Positions 42,627 to 51,792 of a stretch of 64,000 nucleotides of DNA are shown one piece after another. A program made the translations under genes and the position numbers. Source of the stretch: Cyclobacterium marinum DSM 745 (GTDB lineage Bacteria > Bacteroidota > Bacteroidia > Cytophagales > Cyclobacteriaceae). The stretch spans positions 3,888,001-3,952,000 of the forward strand of contig NC_015914.1 of the NCBI RefSeq assembly GCF_000222485.1. Direction: 5' to 3'. Position 1 is the stretch's first letter. Every line of letters begins with the position of its first letter. The notes beneath the pieces are model-generated. The model did no database searches. It was not told the origin of the DNA and saw only the letters and a list, made by a program, of their open reading frames with translations.

Positions 42627-44015
42627 TTATTTTATTGGTTGAATGGCTAATTTAGCAGCCAATTTATCAAAAGCTGTAAGGATTTGATCTTCTAACCCAG
42701 GCTTCCATTTACTAGGAAGTCCATAGACCATTTGGGCAGTGTGACCTTCATACCCTCCTTCTTCAAGGATGATTTCAGTAGGGATATAACTCATAACATC
42801 GTTGGTATAGGTCATTACAAATATTTCCGGTCCATATTTTTCTTTGAGGCGATTGGCATAGCCTACAGTTACTTCTCCCCCCATGGTGAAAAGGGCTTGA
42901 TCTCCTATTTTAATTACTTGAACGGGAAAAGGATAAGAAGAAGGCAATGGATTTCCTGCTTCAATTTCTCCTAACATTCTTACAGCCCACCTTTTCATAT
43001 AACCACTCTGCTCATTGATTATTTTACTAAGTTCGGCCTTGCTAGGAGGGGCTTCCAATCCTAGGTCTATTTCTGTGTAAGCACTATTAAGAGAAGCTTC
43101 CAAAGGCTTCATGTCTTCAGAAAGGACTCTTTCAACCGTTGCAGCCAAGACTGTTCCATATTGTTTGGCCAAAGGCAGGGTCCTTCTTGGCAATGGATTT
43201 TGATCTCCTCCGGCACCTTGAAAAAACATGGCCATTGCCCCCGGGTAATTTTTTTCTACCATTTCCTGGGCATAACCGGGATAATCTCCTGACCACTGGT
43301 AACCACTAAGCACAGTTGGGTGGCAGGCGTAACCAAACAGAACTGTAGTAATTTGATCCTTCTCATCCATTACTTTCAATACAGGAACTGCATGATCCAT
43401 AGGTCCATTGAGGTCTGTTGACAAATGAACTTCGCTTTCTTTATTGTTTCTCCTGTTAACTTGAAAGCGTGCTGTCCCATTATTGGAAAATATTTGAGAA
43501 GGTTTCATGTTGGAAATTGCCTTGCCAATACTTGCTACAATATCATTTTGAAGTTGATCCGTGTATTGCTCCACATCGCTACGTTGCTGCTCATTCATTG
43601 GGTAAATATCAAACAAGGATTTCCCTAAAACAGGAGCGGAATGGGTATGGCTACTGTTTAAAACAATCTGGGATATTTCAAGACCATATTTTTTGTTGAC
43701 AGCATTTCTAATCCCGTCAGAAAGGTTTTTTGGTAAGCCCAGCAAGTCAGATGTTACAATTACTGTTTGATATCCTTTGGCATCTTCAATGGCCAGAACT
43801 TTCACCCAAAGTTCCCCATATTTACCTTCTGCGGGATGGTCTCTATGGCCATATCCGGCCATCCATAATGAGGAGGAAGGTGTAATGTTAATTTTATCCG
43901 TACCCGCTTTCCAACCGTTTATTTTCTGTGCTTTGGCTTGGTAACCGATGGCAAGAAATAAAAACAGCAAAGAAGTGAATAAAATAGGTTGGTAGGTTAA
44001 AATGAAGCTTTTCAT
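42627..44015 (-). CDS. Neutral/alkaline ceramidase-like secreted protein
   Basis: A 462-residue exported protein (signal PILFTSLLFLFLAIGYQAKA). It matches the N-terminal domain of neutral/alkaline non-lysosomal ceramidases: AGTDKINITPSSSLWMAGYG, VIVTSDLLGLPKNL, the zinc-type LNSSHTHSAPVLG, YACHPTVLSGYQWSGDYPGY and FFQGAGGDQNPLPRR. The usual C-terminal immunoglobulin-like domain is missing, as in many bacterial relatives linked to glycan clusters. True ceramide cleavage is not assured. It sits between the ThuA-domain frame (27 bases upstream) and the DUF1080 gene. Confidence 0.85.
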   Translation of the reverse strand: MKSFILTYQPILFTSLLFLFLAIGYQAKAQKINGWKAGTDKINITPSSSLWMAGYGHRDHPAEGKYGELWVKVLAIEDAKGYQTVIVTSDLLGLPKNLSDGIRNAVNKKYGLEISQIVLNSSHTHSAPVLGKSLFDIYPMNEQQRSDVEQYTDQLQNDIVASIGKAISNMKPSQIFSNNGTARFQVNRRNNKESEVHLSTDLNGPMDHAVPVLKVMDEKDQITTVLFGYACHPTVLSGYQWSGDYPGYAQEMVEKNYPGAMAMFFQGAGGDQNPLPRRTLPLAKQYGTVLAATVERVLSEDMKPLEASLNSAYTEIDLGLEAPPSKAELSKIINEQSGYMKRWAVRMLGEIEAGNPLPSSYPFPVQVIKIGDQALFTMGGEVTVGYANRLKEKYGPEIFVMTYTNDVMSYIPTEIILEEGGYEGHTAQMVYGLPSKWKPGLEDQILTAFDKLAAKLAIQPIK

Positions 44016-44042
44016 AATCTAATGGATAAGTTTGTACTTGGC

Positions 44043-44717
44043 TTATTTTATATTAAGTGTCCAGTCTATTGCATTTTCCAGCAATTGATTAAAATAGGGA
44101 TGAACAAAGTCAGTAGGAAATCCCAAAGAAGTATAGAAAACCCTAGAATCTCCATATTTTCTTGTATAGGCTATTGGCATAGTTTTACCATCAGAGGTTC
44201 CACTAAGTATAACATTGGCTTTTTTATCCAGGGAATTCTCCATTAGATAAAGATTACCTTGGCTTTGCCATTTACCCTTATTGATGCCTTTCAACATTCC
44301 TTTTCCAACCCTTTTTTCTGCCTTGATATGCGTTGCTGCACTTGCAGCTCCATAGCCTTTGTTTTCATGTCCCAATACTTCGGGCACAAATTCCCACCAA
44401 TCTTCAAAGCCAATTGGAATACCTTCCTCAGTTACCGAAAAAGCATGGTTGGCAGTTCTTATTCCAAGAATAGGTTTACCTGCAGCAATATGGTTTTTTA
44501 TCAGTTGCAATTGATCAGTGGATAGCGCCACCCTACGCAAGAAAAGGACTAGAAGATCACTGTCCATATTGTTTTCCAATTCGGGTAGCTTGAATGCCTT
44601 TCTTTCTCCTTCTCCTAGAATTACCTTGGTTTCAAACCCACTTTCCTTAGCCAGTTTCATTGCAAAAAAAGGAATGGTAAGGTCCGCTTCGTAGTTGTTG
44701 GGATCCTTGCTGATCAA
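44043..44717 (-). CDS. ThuA-like domain, second part of a frameshifted BNR-ThuA gene
   Basis: 224 codons from a TTG start with no ATG and no ribosome binding site at the right distance. The domain resembles ThuA/trehalose-utilisation proteins: LAKESGFETKVILGEGERKA, DLLVLFLRRVALSTDQLQLI, GKPILGIRTANHAF, and a closing DSRVFYTSLGFPTDFVHPYF. Its first beta-strand (KKITFLIS) is found only if the upstream BNR frame is shifted by one base in the A10 run at 44752-44761. The two parts are therefore very probably one gene, either frameshifted or read by slippage. It is not a convincing independent gene. Confidence 0.7.
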   Translation of the reverse strand: MISKDPNNYEADLTIPFFAMKLAKESGFETKVILGEGERKAFKLPELENNMDSDLLVLFLRRVALSTDQLQLIKNHIAAGKPILGIRTANHAFSVTEEGIPIGFEDWWEFVPEVLGHENKGYGAASAATHIKAEKRVGKGMLKGINKGKWQSQGNLYLMENSLDKKANVILSGTSDGKTMPIAYTRKYGDSRVFYTSLGFPTDFVHPYFNQLLENAIDWTLNIK

Positions 44718-44722
44718 AAATG

Positions 44723-46108
44723 TTATCTTCTTGCTTTTTTTCTCCTCAGCCTTTTTTTTTTCTCCTTAATGACCTTACCATATACTTCCAGCTGATAATC
44801 CTTATAAGTAGTATACCTTCCGGTTAGCCACAATACAATCTCTCGGTTGTCATCTGCTAAAACAATTGGTCTGATATTGTTTTCTTTTGAATTAAAGGTA
44901 ACAGGAGTAAATTCCCATGGGCTATTTTCATTTAGCCTTTCTCCTCTAAATATTTCATATCTTCTTTCTCCATCCACCAATAAAGGTTCTCCTGAAACAG
45001 GGTGTACATCTGCTGAGAAGTACAGAACGTTTTTATCTTTTGGGTTGAGGCTAATCAAACCTGTATATTCATTTTCATCCGGATACAAGCGACTCCCTGC
45101 GTAAGCAATTTCATCTTCTATCCATTGACCATTTTCCCAACGCGCATAATGGTACCGGTTGTCAAATCCACCTTTTGATACATTTACTCTCTCACCTCTA
45201 GTTACCGGATCTTTGGCCACTGTAAATACGAAATAGGGCTCACCTTCTTCGTCTAGTTGGATGTCGCTGGTCCATCCTACATCTTCTCTTGTCTCAAGAT
45301 CTCCATCAAATACCAAAGTAAAATCTGAGGGTTGAAACTTGCTGTTCTCCGTTGTGCTTAAAGGACCTACAAGTGTTCCATCAGACCTATAAGCCTTTCC
45401 ATTTTCCACATATCCATGATAGATGTTATTGTTCATATGCCTAGGATGGCCATTTGTGGTGATGAAGTGAATTCGGTTTTTACCATCTGAGGCATATCTT
45501 AAGTAAGATCTTCCCGGGAATTCAAAGAGCCTTCCTCCAAAAGTCCATGTATCACCATAATCTTCAGAAACCATATAATGTGGATTGTTTCCATTTCCCC
45601 TAAAGAAATTATAGGTAATATCTGCCTCTTCAAGATAATAAGTGTTGGAATAACAAACCTTTGCATTGGCAGTGAAAACTTTTTCTTCAGTCCACTCACT
45701 GATGTCGTAGGGGTTGACGGTCGTTCTGTGTCTTACATAAGGGTCATAAGTATGACCCGAATAGACGGTTAAAATTTTACCGTCAGGTCTTAACATTATT
45801 GAACCCACATTGTGGTCATCTGCCGGAAGTGAACCTTCAGTTATGATTGTAGTAGCTGAACTATTGTCATCTAAATTCCACTCATTAACTGTATTGTAAC
45901 CTTGCGAAGTTACTCCGGTAAAGATTACCTTATTGTCTATTAGCAATGCCCTTTCATCCTGAAACCAGCACCAGCTTCCATCATCAGCTATTTTTACTGC
46001 TTGGTATGGATCAAAATCTTTCTTGTTGGTTTTTTGTGAAAAAGAATAATTGATTTGTAATAATAGTACAAATGCTGTAAAAAGAAGCTTTCTAGAATGG
46101 GGGATCAT
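44723..46108 (-). CDS. Secreted BNR-repeat (BNR_4) protein, first part of a frameshifted BNR-ThuA gene
   Basis: 461 codons with a signal peptide (KLLFTAFVLLLQINYSFSQ). The mature protein is a BNR_4-type beta-propeller: DGSWCWFQDERALLIDNKVI, the DDHNVGSIMLRPDGKILTVY strand and VSEDYGDTWTFGGRLFEF are typical. Such propellers occur in polysaccharide-active proteins, including the propeller-type ulvan lyases, but I see no proof of lyase residues. The last residues (EKKKRLRRKKARR) come from reading an A10 and an A7 run. One extra A would lead straight into the ThuA-like frame at 44043-44717. Confidence 0.75.
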   Translation of the reverse strand: MIPHSRKLLFTAFVLLLQINYSFSQKTNKKDFDPYQAVKIADDGSWCWFQDERALLIDNKVIFTGVTSQGYNTVNEWNLDDNSSATTIITEGSLPADDHNVGSIMLRPDGKILTVYSGHTYDPYVRHRTTVNPYDISEWTEEKVFTANAKVCYSNTYYLEEADITYNFFRGNGNNPHYMVSEDYGDTWTFGGRLFEFPGRSYLRYASDGKNRIHFITTNGHPRHMNNNIYHGYVENGKAYRSDGTLVGPLSTTENSKFQPSDFTLVFDGDLETREDVGWTSDIQLDEEGEPYFVFTVAKDPVTRGERVNVSKGGFDNRYHYARWENGQWIEDEIAYAGSRLYPDENEYTGLISLNPKDKNVLYFSADVHPVSGEPLLVDGERRYEIFRGERLNENSPWEFTPVTFNSKENNIRPIVLADDNREIVLWLTGRYTTYKDYQLEVYGKVIKEKKKRLRRKKARR

Positions 46109-46241
46109 TTTATTAAATTGTATTGTGGATTAATCTTTCTGAAAACCAATTTAACGCATGAAATTCAATCTAGCACTATAAAAATTATAAAATCTAAGAT
46201 TAGGTGGATTATCGGTTGATTAACGTTACCAATTTAATTAA

Positions 46242-47561
46242 CTAATGGTGAATTTCTTCAATTTCAGGTTCCAATACATCCACACTTCCCTTCTCATTGA
46301 TGCCGATTAAAGTCACTTTTTTAAGTTCATTGATTAAAAGCGGATCATATTTAGCACTTACCCTAATATAGTTTTCTGTGAAGCCAAACATTTTACCGTC
46401 TTCTACATCACCTTCAAATAATACAGTATAGGTTTTACCGATATTCTCTTCATAAAAAGCCCTTTTTTTCTTTTCAGAAAGAATTCTTAACATTTTAGAC
46501 CTTTTATTTCTTGTTTTCATAGGGACTTCATCCTCCATTTCTGCGGCTCTTGTATTGGCCCGCTCTGAATAGGTAAATACATGTAGGTATGAAATGGGTA
46601 GCTCCTTTAGGAATTCATACGTTTCAAGGAATAATTCTTCAGTTTCTCCGGGAAAACCTACAATGACATCTACTCCGATGCAGCAATGAGGCATTAGCCC
46701 TTTGATTTTACTTACTCGATCTTCATACAATTCCCTTAAATACCTTCTTCCCATTTTTCTTAAAATGGTGTTGCTTCCGGATTGTAGAGGGACATGAAAG
46801 TGGGGAACAAAATGTTTGGATTGAGACACGAAGGTTATCGCTTCATTGGTCAGAAGATTTGGTTCTATGGAGGATATTCTAAATCTATCAATTCCGGATA
46901 CCTGATCTAAAGCCTGAATAAGGTCTATGAATTTTTCCTTTCTTTTTCCATTCTGAATACCATAATCCCCAATATTAACTCCTGTAATTACGATTTCTTT
47001 AACAGCTGTCACCGCAATTTCATTGGCTGCTGCTACAATATTGGAAATGGTATCGCTTCGGCTTTTCCCCCTAGCCAATGGAATGGTGCAAAAAGCGCAA
47101 CCGTAATTACATCCATCTTGTACTTTTAAGAAAGTCCTTGTTCGGTCATGTATGCTGTAGGCATTATTAAATTCATCAGCCTTTGCTATAGAAGAAGCGT
47201 ATATTTTGGCTTCCTGTCCGGCAGAGAAATCATCAAGTAATTCTATTAATCTAAACTTTTCTGCTGCACCTAAAACGGCATCCACCCCGGGTATGCCGGC
47301 GATTTCTTGAGGTTTAAGTTGAGCATAGCACCCTATAATGGCTATAAAGCCATTGGGAGATATTTTCTTCGCTTCCTTCACAATCTTCTTACACTTTTTG
47401 TCAGCATTTTCAGTTACCGAACAAGTGTTGATGATAAAAATATCGGGTGATTCTTCAAAGCCAACCTTCAAATAGCCCTTTTTTTCAAACATACGGCTGA
47501 TTGTGGAAGTTTCTGCATAATTTAATTTGCAACCGAGGGTATAGAATGCTACTTTTTTCAA
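46242..47561 (-). CDS. mtaB: tRNA t6A37 methylthiotransferase MtaB
   Basis: A 439-residue radical-SAM methylthiotransferase of full length. The N-terminal UPF0004 domain has its three cysteines in FYTLGCKLN, INTCSVTENAD and IIGCYAQL. The radical-SAM cluster motif is QDGCNYGCAFCTIPLARG, and HFHVPLQSGSNTILRKMGR and VDVIVGFPGETEE follow. A TRAM-like end (NIGKTYTVLFEGDVEDGKMF) binds RNA. MtaB turns t6A into ms2t6A at position 37 of tRNAs reading ANN codons. It is divergent from glutamine synthetase. A TAAATTTG box lies at 47594-47587. Confidence 0.93.
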   Translation of the reverse strand: MKKVAFYTLGCKLNYAETSTISRMFEKKGYLKVGFEESPDIFIINTCSVTENADKKCKKIVKEAKKISPNGFIAIIGCYAQLKPQEIAGIPGVDAVLGAAEKFRLIELLDDFSAGQEAKIYASSIAKADEFNNAYSIHDRTRTFLKVQDGCNYGCAFCTIPLARGKSRSDTISNIVAAANEIAVTAVKEIVITGVNIGDYGIQNGKRKEKFIDLIQALDQVSGIDRFRISSIEPNLLTNEAITFVSQSKHFVPHFHVPLQSGSNTILRKMGRRYLRELYEDRVSKIKGLMPHCCIGVDVIVGFPGETEELFLETYEFLKELPISYLHVFTYSERANTRAAEMEDEVPMKTRNKRSKMLRILSEKKKRAFYEENIGKTYTVLFEGDVEDGKMFGFTENYIRVSAKYDPLLINELKKVTLIGINEKGSVDVLEPEIEEIHH

Positions 47562-47586
47562 ACTTTTGATTTCTTTTATTTCGATG

Positions 47587-47594
47587 CAAATTTA
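47587..47594 (-). promoter_or_regulatory. -7 box of mtaB
   Basis: Minus-strand TAAATTTG fits TAnnTTTG, about 26 bases before the mtaB ATG. No TTG lies at the usual distance. Confidence 0.4.
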
Positions 47595-47756
47595 GTGAAT
47601 ATCATTGAGTTTTCCATTTTTGCAATAAATTTGGCGAAAATGAAAAATAACACCAGTTCTGATGGATATTAAAGGCGCTTTTGTTATCAATAATGTAAAA
47701 ATTACTAAAATCACCTCTAAAAATGCCCATAATAGAGAAAAACTCATTTATTTTTC

Positions 47757-47764
47757 TAATTTTG
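47757..47764 (+). promoter_or_regulatory. -7 box of the glutamine synthetase gene
   Basis: TAATTTTG fits TAnnTTTG, 30 bases before the ATG at 47795. No TTG lies at the usual upstream spacing, as is common for regulated genes. Confidence 0.45.
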
Positions 47765-47794
47765 TAATTAGTTTTTAAACCATAAACTATACAA

Positions 47795-49957
47795 ATGGCA
47801 ACATTAAGACAAAAAGCGTTAATGAAAGTGCAAGGCAGATCTAAGGTCAATGCAGTAGCACCTTCTTTAAAAATTTCTGATTATTTCGGATCTCATGTAT
47901 TTGGCTTAAAAGAAATGCAGGAAACCTTAGCAAGTCCTGTGTTTAAAAAAGTCAAAACCGCGATTGAAAAAGGAACAAAAATTGATATGTCCACTGCAGA
48001 TGAAATCGCTACTGCAGTTAAAGGATGGGCCATGTCTAAAGGAGCAACGCACTATACGCACTGGTTTCAACCATTAACGGGATCAACTGCGGAGAAGCAT
48101 GATACTTTTTTCGACGCAATGTCTGGAATGGAGAGATTCAAAGGCAGTACTTTGGTTCAGCAAGAGCCTGATGCTTCCTCTTTTCCAAATGGTGGGATAA
48201 GAACGACTTTTGAAGCACGTGGTTATACAGCTTGGGATCCAAGTTCCCCGATCTTCATATTCGATCAAACCCTTTGCATCCCTACTATATTTGTTTCTTA
48301 CACAGGTGAAGCCCTGGATTTTAAGACGCCTCTTATCAGGTCTACAGAAGCCATCAACTCAGCAGCTGTAGAAATTTGTCAGCTTTTTGACAGAAATGTC
48401 AAAAAAGTAAACCCTTCGCTAGGTGTAGAACAAGAATATTTTGTTGTAGACAGAGCGCTATATGCAACACGTCCGGATCTTGTAATGGCGGGAAGATCAG
48501 TTTTTGGTCACAACCCTGCAAGAGGTCAGCAATTAGATGATCATTACTTCGGTTCTATTCCTTCAAGAGTTAAGGAATACATGAAAGACTTTGAAATTGA
48601 GGCGTTGAAATTAGGTATTCCTGTTTCTACTCGTCACAATGAAGTAGCTCCTGGACAGTTTGAAGTAGCACCTTTATTTGAAGATATCAATAAAGCGACT
48701 GACCATAACCTCCTACTAATGGAAGTAATGGAAAAAGTAGCTGAAAAGCACGGTCTTAAAGTTCTTTTCCATGAGAAACCATTTGCAGGATTGAATGGTA
48801 GTGGAAAGCACAACAACTGGTCTTTGATTACTGATACAGGTGTTAACCTTTTCCAACCTAGTAACTCTGCTAGAGAAAATCTTCAGTTCTTATGCTTTTT
48901 AGTAGCAACGATCAAAGCTGTATATGAAAATGCTGATTTGCTAAGAGCAAGTATTGCATCCGCAGGAAATGATTTTAGGTTAGGTGCCAATGAAGCTCCT
49001 CCTGCTATAATATCTATTTTCTTAGGAAGTACTCTTACCGGTATTCTTGATGAATTAGAGAAAAATGGTAACCTGAAAATTGAAAAAGGAGATAATATGT
49101 ACATGAAATTAGGAATTTCTAAGATTCCTGAAATCATTCTTGACAATACAGATAGAAACAGAACCTCTCCATTTGCTTTCACAGGTAACAAATTTGAATT
49201 TAGGGCTGTTGGTTCAACTGCAAACCCTGCAGGACCAATGACAGCTTTGAATGTGATTGTTGCTGATGTGCTTCAGGAGATGAAGAAAGATATAGATAAG
49301 GAAATTAGTAATGGTAAAGAAAAGAAACTTGCCATTGTTAATGTTCTTAGAAAATACATTAAGGATAGCAAGAAAGTACGTTTCGAAGGTGATGGTTATT
49401 CTGACGAATGGGCCAATGAAGCGGAGAAAAGAGGACTTTCTAACCTTAAGAGTACAGCTGAAGCACTTGATGTGTTAATCTCTAAAAAGGTTACTGACCT
49501 ATATGGCAAGCATAAGGTGTTGAATGAAAGAGAATTGCATGCTAGACATGAGATTCGCTTGGAAAACTATATAATGAAAGTTCAAATTGAATCTCGTGTG
49601 ATGGGAGATTTGGCTTTGAACCACATTATTCCAACAGCTATCCTTTACCAAAACAAGTTGATTACCAATGCCAATGGTTTGAAAGGCTTAGGGTTGGATA
49701 ATTCTGCTGCCATAGAGACAATTGAGGAAATATCTAGACATATTGAATCCCTTAAGTCTGATGTTGGTAATATGATTGAAGCAAGGAAAAGGGTAAATAA
49801 AGAAGAAGATATCGCTGTAAAAGCGAAACTTTATAGCTCTGATGTAAAAGATACTTTCTTTGATAAAATAAGATATGCTGTTGATAAGCTTGAATTGTTA
49901 GTGGATGATGAATCATGGCCACTAGTGAAATACAGAGAAATGTTGTTTCTAAAATAA
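47795..49957 (+). CDS. glnN: Type III glutamine synthetase (GlnN)
   Basis: A 720-residue protein, the typical length of type III enzymes (types I and II are about 350-470). Family marks are SDYFGSHVFG near the start, THYTHWFQPLTGSTAEKHD, GVEQEYFVVD for metal binding, RHNEVAPGQFEVAP, FAGLNGSGKHNNWSLITDTG for ATP/glutamate and RNRTSPFAFTGNKFEFRAVG. It makes glutamine from glutamate, ammonia and ATP and is the usual GS in Bacteroidota. It is a single-gene unit with its own promoter box and terminator. No nif or PII gene is adjacent. Confidence 0.96.
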   Translation: MATLRQKALMKVQGRSKVNAVAPSLKISDYFGSHVFGLKEMQETLASPVFKKVKTAIEKGTKIDMSTADEIATAVKGWAMSKGATHYTHWFQPLTGSTAEKHDTFFDAMSGMERFKGSTLVQQEPDASSFPNGGIRTTFEARGYTAWDPSSPIFIFDQTLCIPTIFVSYTGEALDFKTPLIRSTEAINSAAVEICQLFDRNVKKVNPSLGVEQEYFVVDRALYATRPDLVMAGRSVFGHNPARGQQLDDHYFGSIPSRVKEYMKDFEIEALKLGIPVSTRHNEVAPGQFEVAPLFEDINKATDHNLLLMEVMEKVAEKHGLKVLFHEKPFAGLNGSGKHNNWSLITDTGVNLFQPSNSARENLQFLCFLVATIKAVYENADLLRASIASAGNDFRLGANEAPPAIISIFLGSTLTGILDELEKNGNLKIEKGDNMYMKLGISKIPEIILDNTDRNRTSPFAFTGNKFEFRAVGSTANPAGPMTALNVIVADVLQEMKKDIDKEISNGKEKKLAIVNVLRKYIKDSKKVRFEGDGYSDEWANEAEKRGLSNLKSTAEALDVLISKKVTDLYGKHKVLNERELHARHEIRLENYIMKVQIESRVMGDLALNHIIPTAILYQNKLITNANGLKGLGLDNSAAIETIEEISRHIESLKSDVGNMIEARKRVNKEEDIAVKAKLYSSDVKDTFFDKIRYAVDKLELLVDDESWPLVKYREMLFLK

Positions 49958-49979
49958 TAACAAACGTTTCTAAAAATAG

Positions 49980-50008
49980 AAAAGCCCGATTTATTCGGGC
50001 TTTTTTTA
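49980..50008 (+). terminator. Terminator of glnN
   Basis: AAAGCCCGA-TTTAT-TCGGGCTTT with a T-run, about 23 bases after the stop codon. Confidence 0.92.
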
Positions 50009-50093
50009 TATCTCTTGTTCTATAAATCTTGACTGAAATAGAGAATTCCTCCAAGATTTCATTTTAAATAATCCGAAATTTAGAAGGGATAGC

Positions 50094-50564
50094 TTAATAC
50101 TGGAAGAGAGGAATGTACCAAGAAATATATTTGTCTTCCATTTTTGTAAGGCACTCCTTATTCTGTTCAATTTTAAGTTTCCTTTTAATGGTGGTTGCCA
50201 ATCCATTGAAATCTATGGAGTAATTTTCCGGATCATTTTCCGAAATGAAATACAAATTTTGAATCGTTCCTGAAATGTCAATGTACACCCTTGCCTGAAT
50301 TTTTATGTTTCTAAAAAGAATTTGGGTATCCTCATCAAAATAACTTGAAATAATACTAAAGTTTAGTTCGTTGCTAAGGTTGGTGGTGGAACATTCCAAA
50401 CTCATGCCCTCTGTATCTATTCTAGTGAAATCGATAGCATAGGGCTTTATTATAAATGCATTGTTGGTTTTCAAAACCTGGTATCCACTACTTACCTGAC
50501 CTTGGGTAAGAAAGGGGCAGATTGAAAAAAGAATGCTGAGAATTACAATAGAAAACCTATTCAT
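50094..50564 (-). CDS. Secreted hypothetical protein
   Basis: A 156-residue exported protein (signal FSIVILSILFSICPFLTQGQ). The mature part is beta-rich: SGYQVLKTNNAFIIKPYAID, LECSTTNLSNELNFSIISSY and ARVYIDISGTIQNLYFISEN, ending in a helical LATTIKRKLKIEQNKECLTK. The ISGTIQNLYFISENDP pattern is faintly like secreted TonB-C or energy-transducer-type domains, but too weak for a call. It stands alone next to the dehydrogenase gene on the same strand. Confidence 0.65.
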   Translation of the reverse strand: MNRFSIVILSILFSICPFLTQGQVSSGYQVLKTNNAFIIKPYAIDFTRIDTEGMSLECSTTNLSNELNFSIISSYFDEDTQILFRNIKIQARVYIDISGTIQNLYFISENDPENYSIDFNGLATTIKRKLKIEQNKECLTKMEDKYISWYIPLFQY

Positions 50565-50663
50565 ACAATTGACTTCATTTAATGCACAAATTTCGCAAAT
50601 AAATAAATCAAGTTACAAAAGCCAATGTATAATCGGTGTTAGGAGTTTTTAAATGGTAAAATT

Positions 50664-51671
50664 TCAAAAATTAATTAAGGCTTTGATAACCTGATTGTCA
50701 GCTTCGGTAAGTTCAGGAAACTTTTCCTTTGTTTGTGTAAAACCAAACTTATTGGTAGTGTAATCGGCTGTAGGGAATTGTTTTTGTGCTAAGGTATTAA
50801 TGACCTCAAGAAAATCCTCTTTTGTAGCATTTCTACTGCAAAGAATACTTAATTCTTTGGCATGAATTGAAGGATGGTGAAAAGACAATTGATCTTTATA
50901 CAAGCCGACTAAAATATAACTGCCTCCATGCGCTGCATAATAAGGGCCTGTCTCCATGGCCCTTTTGTTCCCTGTAGCATCGAATACAAATTGATATTGA
51001 TTTTTATAGGTTTCTTTGAGAGAAGCTATTTTTTCTATTTCCAACGCATTGATGCTATGTATAGCGTTAAATTTTGTTTTAGCCAAGTTTAATCTCCAAG
51101 GGTTAATGTCAAGCGCAGTAACCTCTGCACCTGCCAAGGTTGCAAAAACCATAATGGCCAGCCCTATAGGGCCACATCCCATCACTAGAACCTTGTCCCC
51201 CTTATTGATTCCGGCACGTTTAACAGCATGTGATGCTACAGAAAGGGGCTCAACAATGGCCATTTCATCCCAGGTTAATTGAGGAGTAGGGAGGAGAATA
51301 GATTCCGGTAACGCCATGTATTCTTGCATGGCTCCATCGATGTGAACACCCAAAACTTCCAGTTTTTCGCAACAATTCGTTTTTCCTGCTTTACAAGCTC
51401 CACAGTCACCACAATTTAAATAGGGGATAACAACCACCGGTGCTCCAGCTTTAAGAGAGGAGCCATTGGCATCTACCACTTTGGCAGCAATTTCATGTCC
51501 AAGAATTCTGGGATAAGTGAAAAATGCTTGGTTTCCGGCAAAGGCATGTAAATCAGTGCCACATACCCCCAATTGTTGGATGCGGACTAAAACCTCCCCG
51601 CCTTTGACTTGTGGTACTTCAGTTTCTTTGGACTCAAATTCGCCCGGACGTTCACAACTGATAATTTTCAT
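50664..51671 (-). CDS. Zinc-dependent alcohol dehydrogenase, LgoD/YjjN-like (sugar-acid dehydrogenase)
   Basis: A 335-residue medium-chain dehydrogenase. The catalytic zinc site is LGVCGTDLHAFAGNQAFF and YPRILGHEIA. The structural zinc cysteines lie in CGDCGACKAGKTNCCEK, and the NAD site is VLVMGCGPIGLAIMV. Long stretches follow E. coli LgoD (YjjN), the L-galactonate dehydrogenase: GNQxFFxYPRxLGHE, TNCCEKxxVxGVHxDG and DATGNxxAM. It probably oxidises a hydroxyl of a sugar acid such as L-galactonate or a deoxy-sugar acid. With the YiaK-like gene and rhamnosidase nearby, a role in deoxy-sugar acid breakdown is plausible. Confidence 0.82.
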   Translation of the reverse strand: MKIISCERPGEFESKETEVPQVKGGEVLVRIQQLGVCGTDLHAFAGNQAFFTYPRILGHEIAAKVVDANGSSLKAGAPVVVIPYLNCGDCGACKAGKTNCCEKLEVLGVHIDGAMQEYMALPESILLPTPQLTWDEMAIVEPLSVASHAVKRAGINKGDKVLVMGCGPIGLAIMVFATLAGAEVTALDINPWRLNLAKTKFNAIHSINALEIEKIASLKETYKNQYQFVFDATGNKRAMETGPYYAAHGGSYILVGLYKDQLSFHHPSIHAKELSILCSRNATKEDFLEVINTLAQKQFPTADYTTNKFGFTQTKEKFPELTEADNQVIKALINF

Positions 51672-51792
51672 AGGTAGATCACTAGTAATTTTGGGAATGC
51701 AAAAAGAGAAAAATGCCGGAATTAACCAAAAATAAAATCTTTTTACCTTTAGTAAACTTCCAATAGTCTTATTGGTGTGAGTGGTTTTTGGT

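Noticed and set aside
44043..44717. ThuA-like protein as an independent gene
   Set aside because: It lacks an ATG and a placed ribosome binding site, and its first strand is encoded upstream in the shifted frame.
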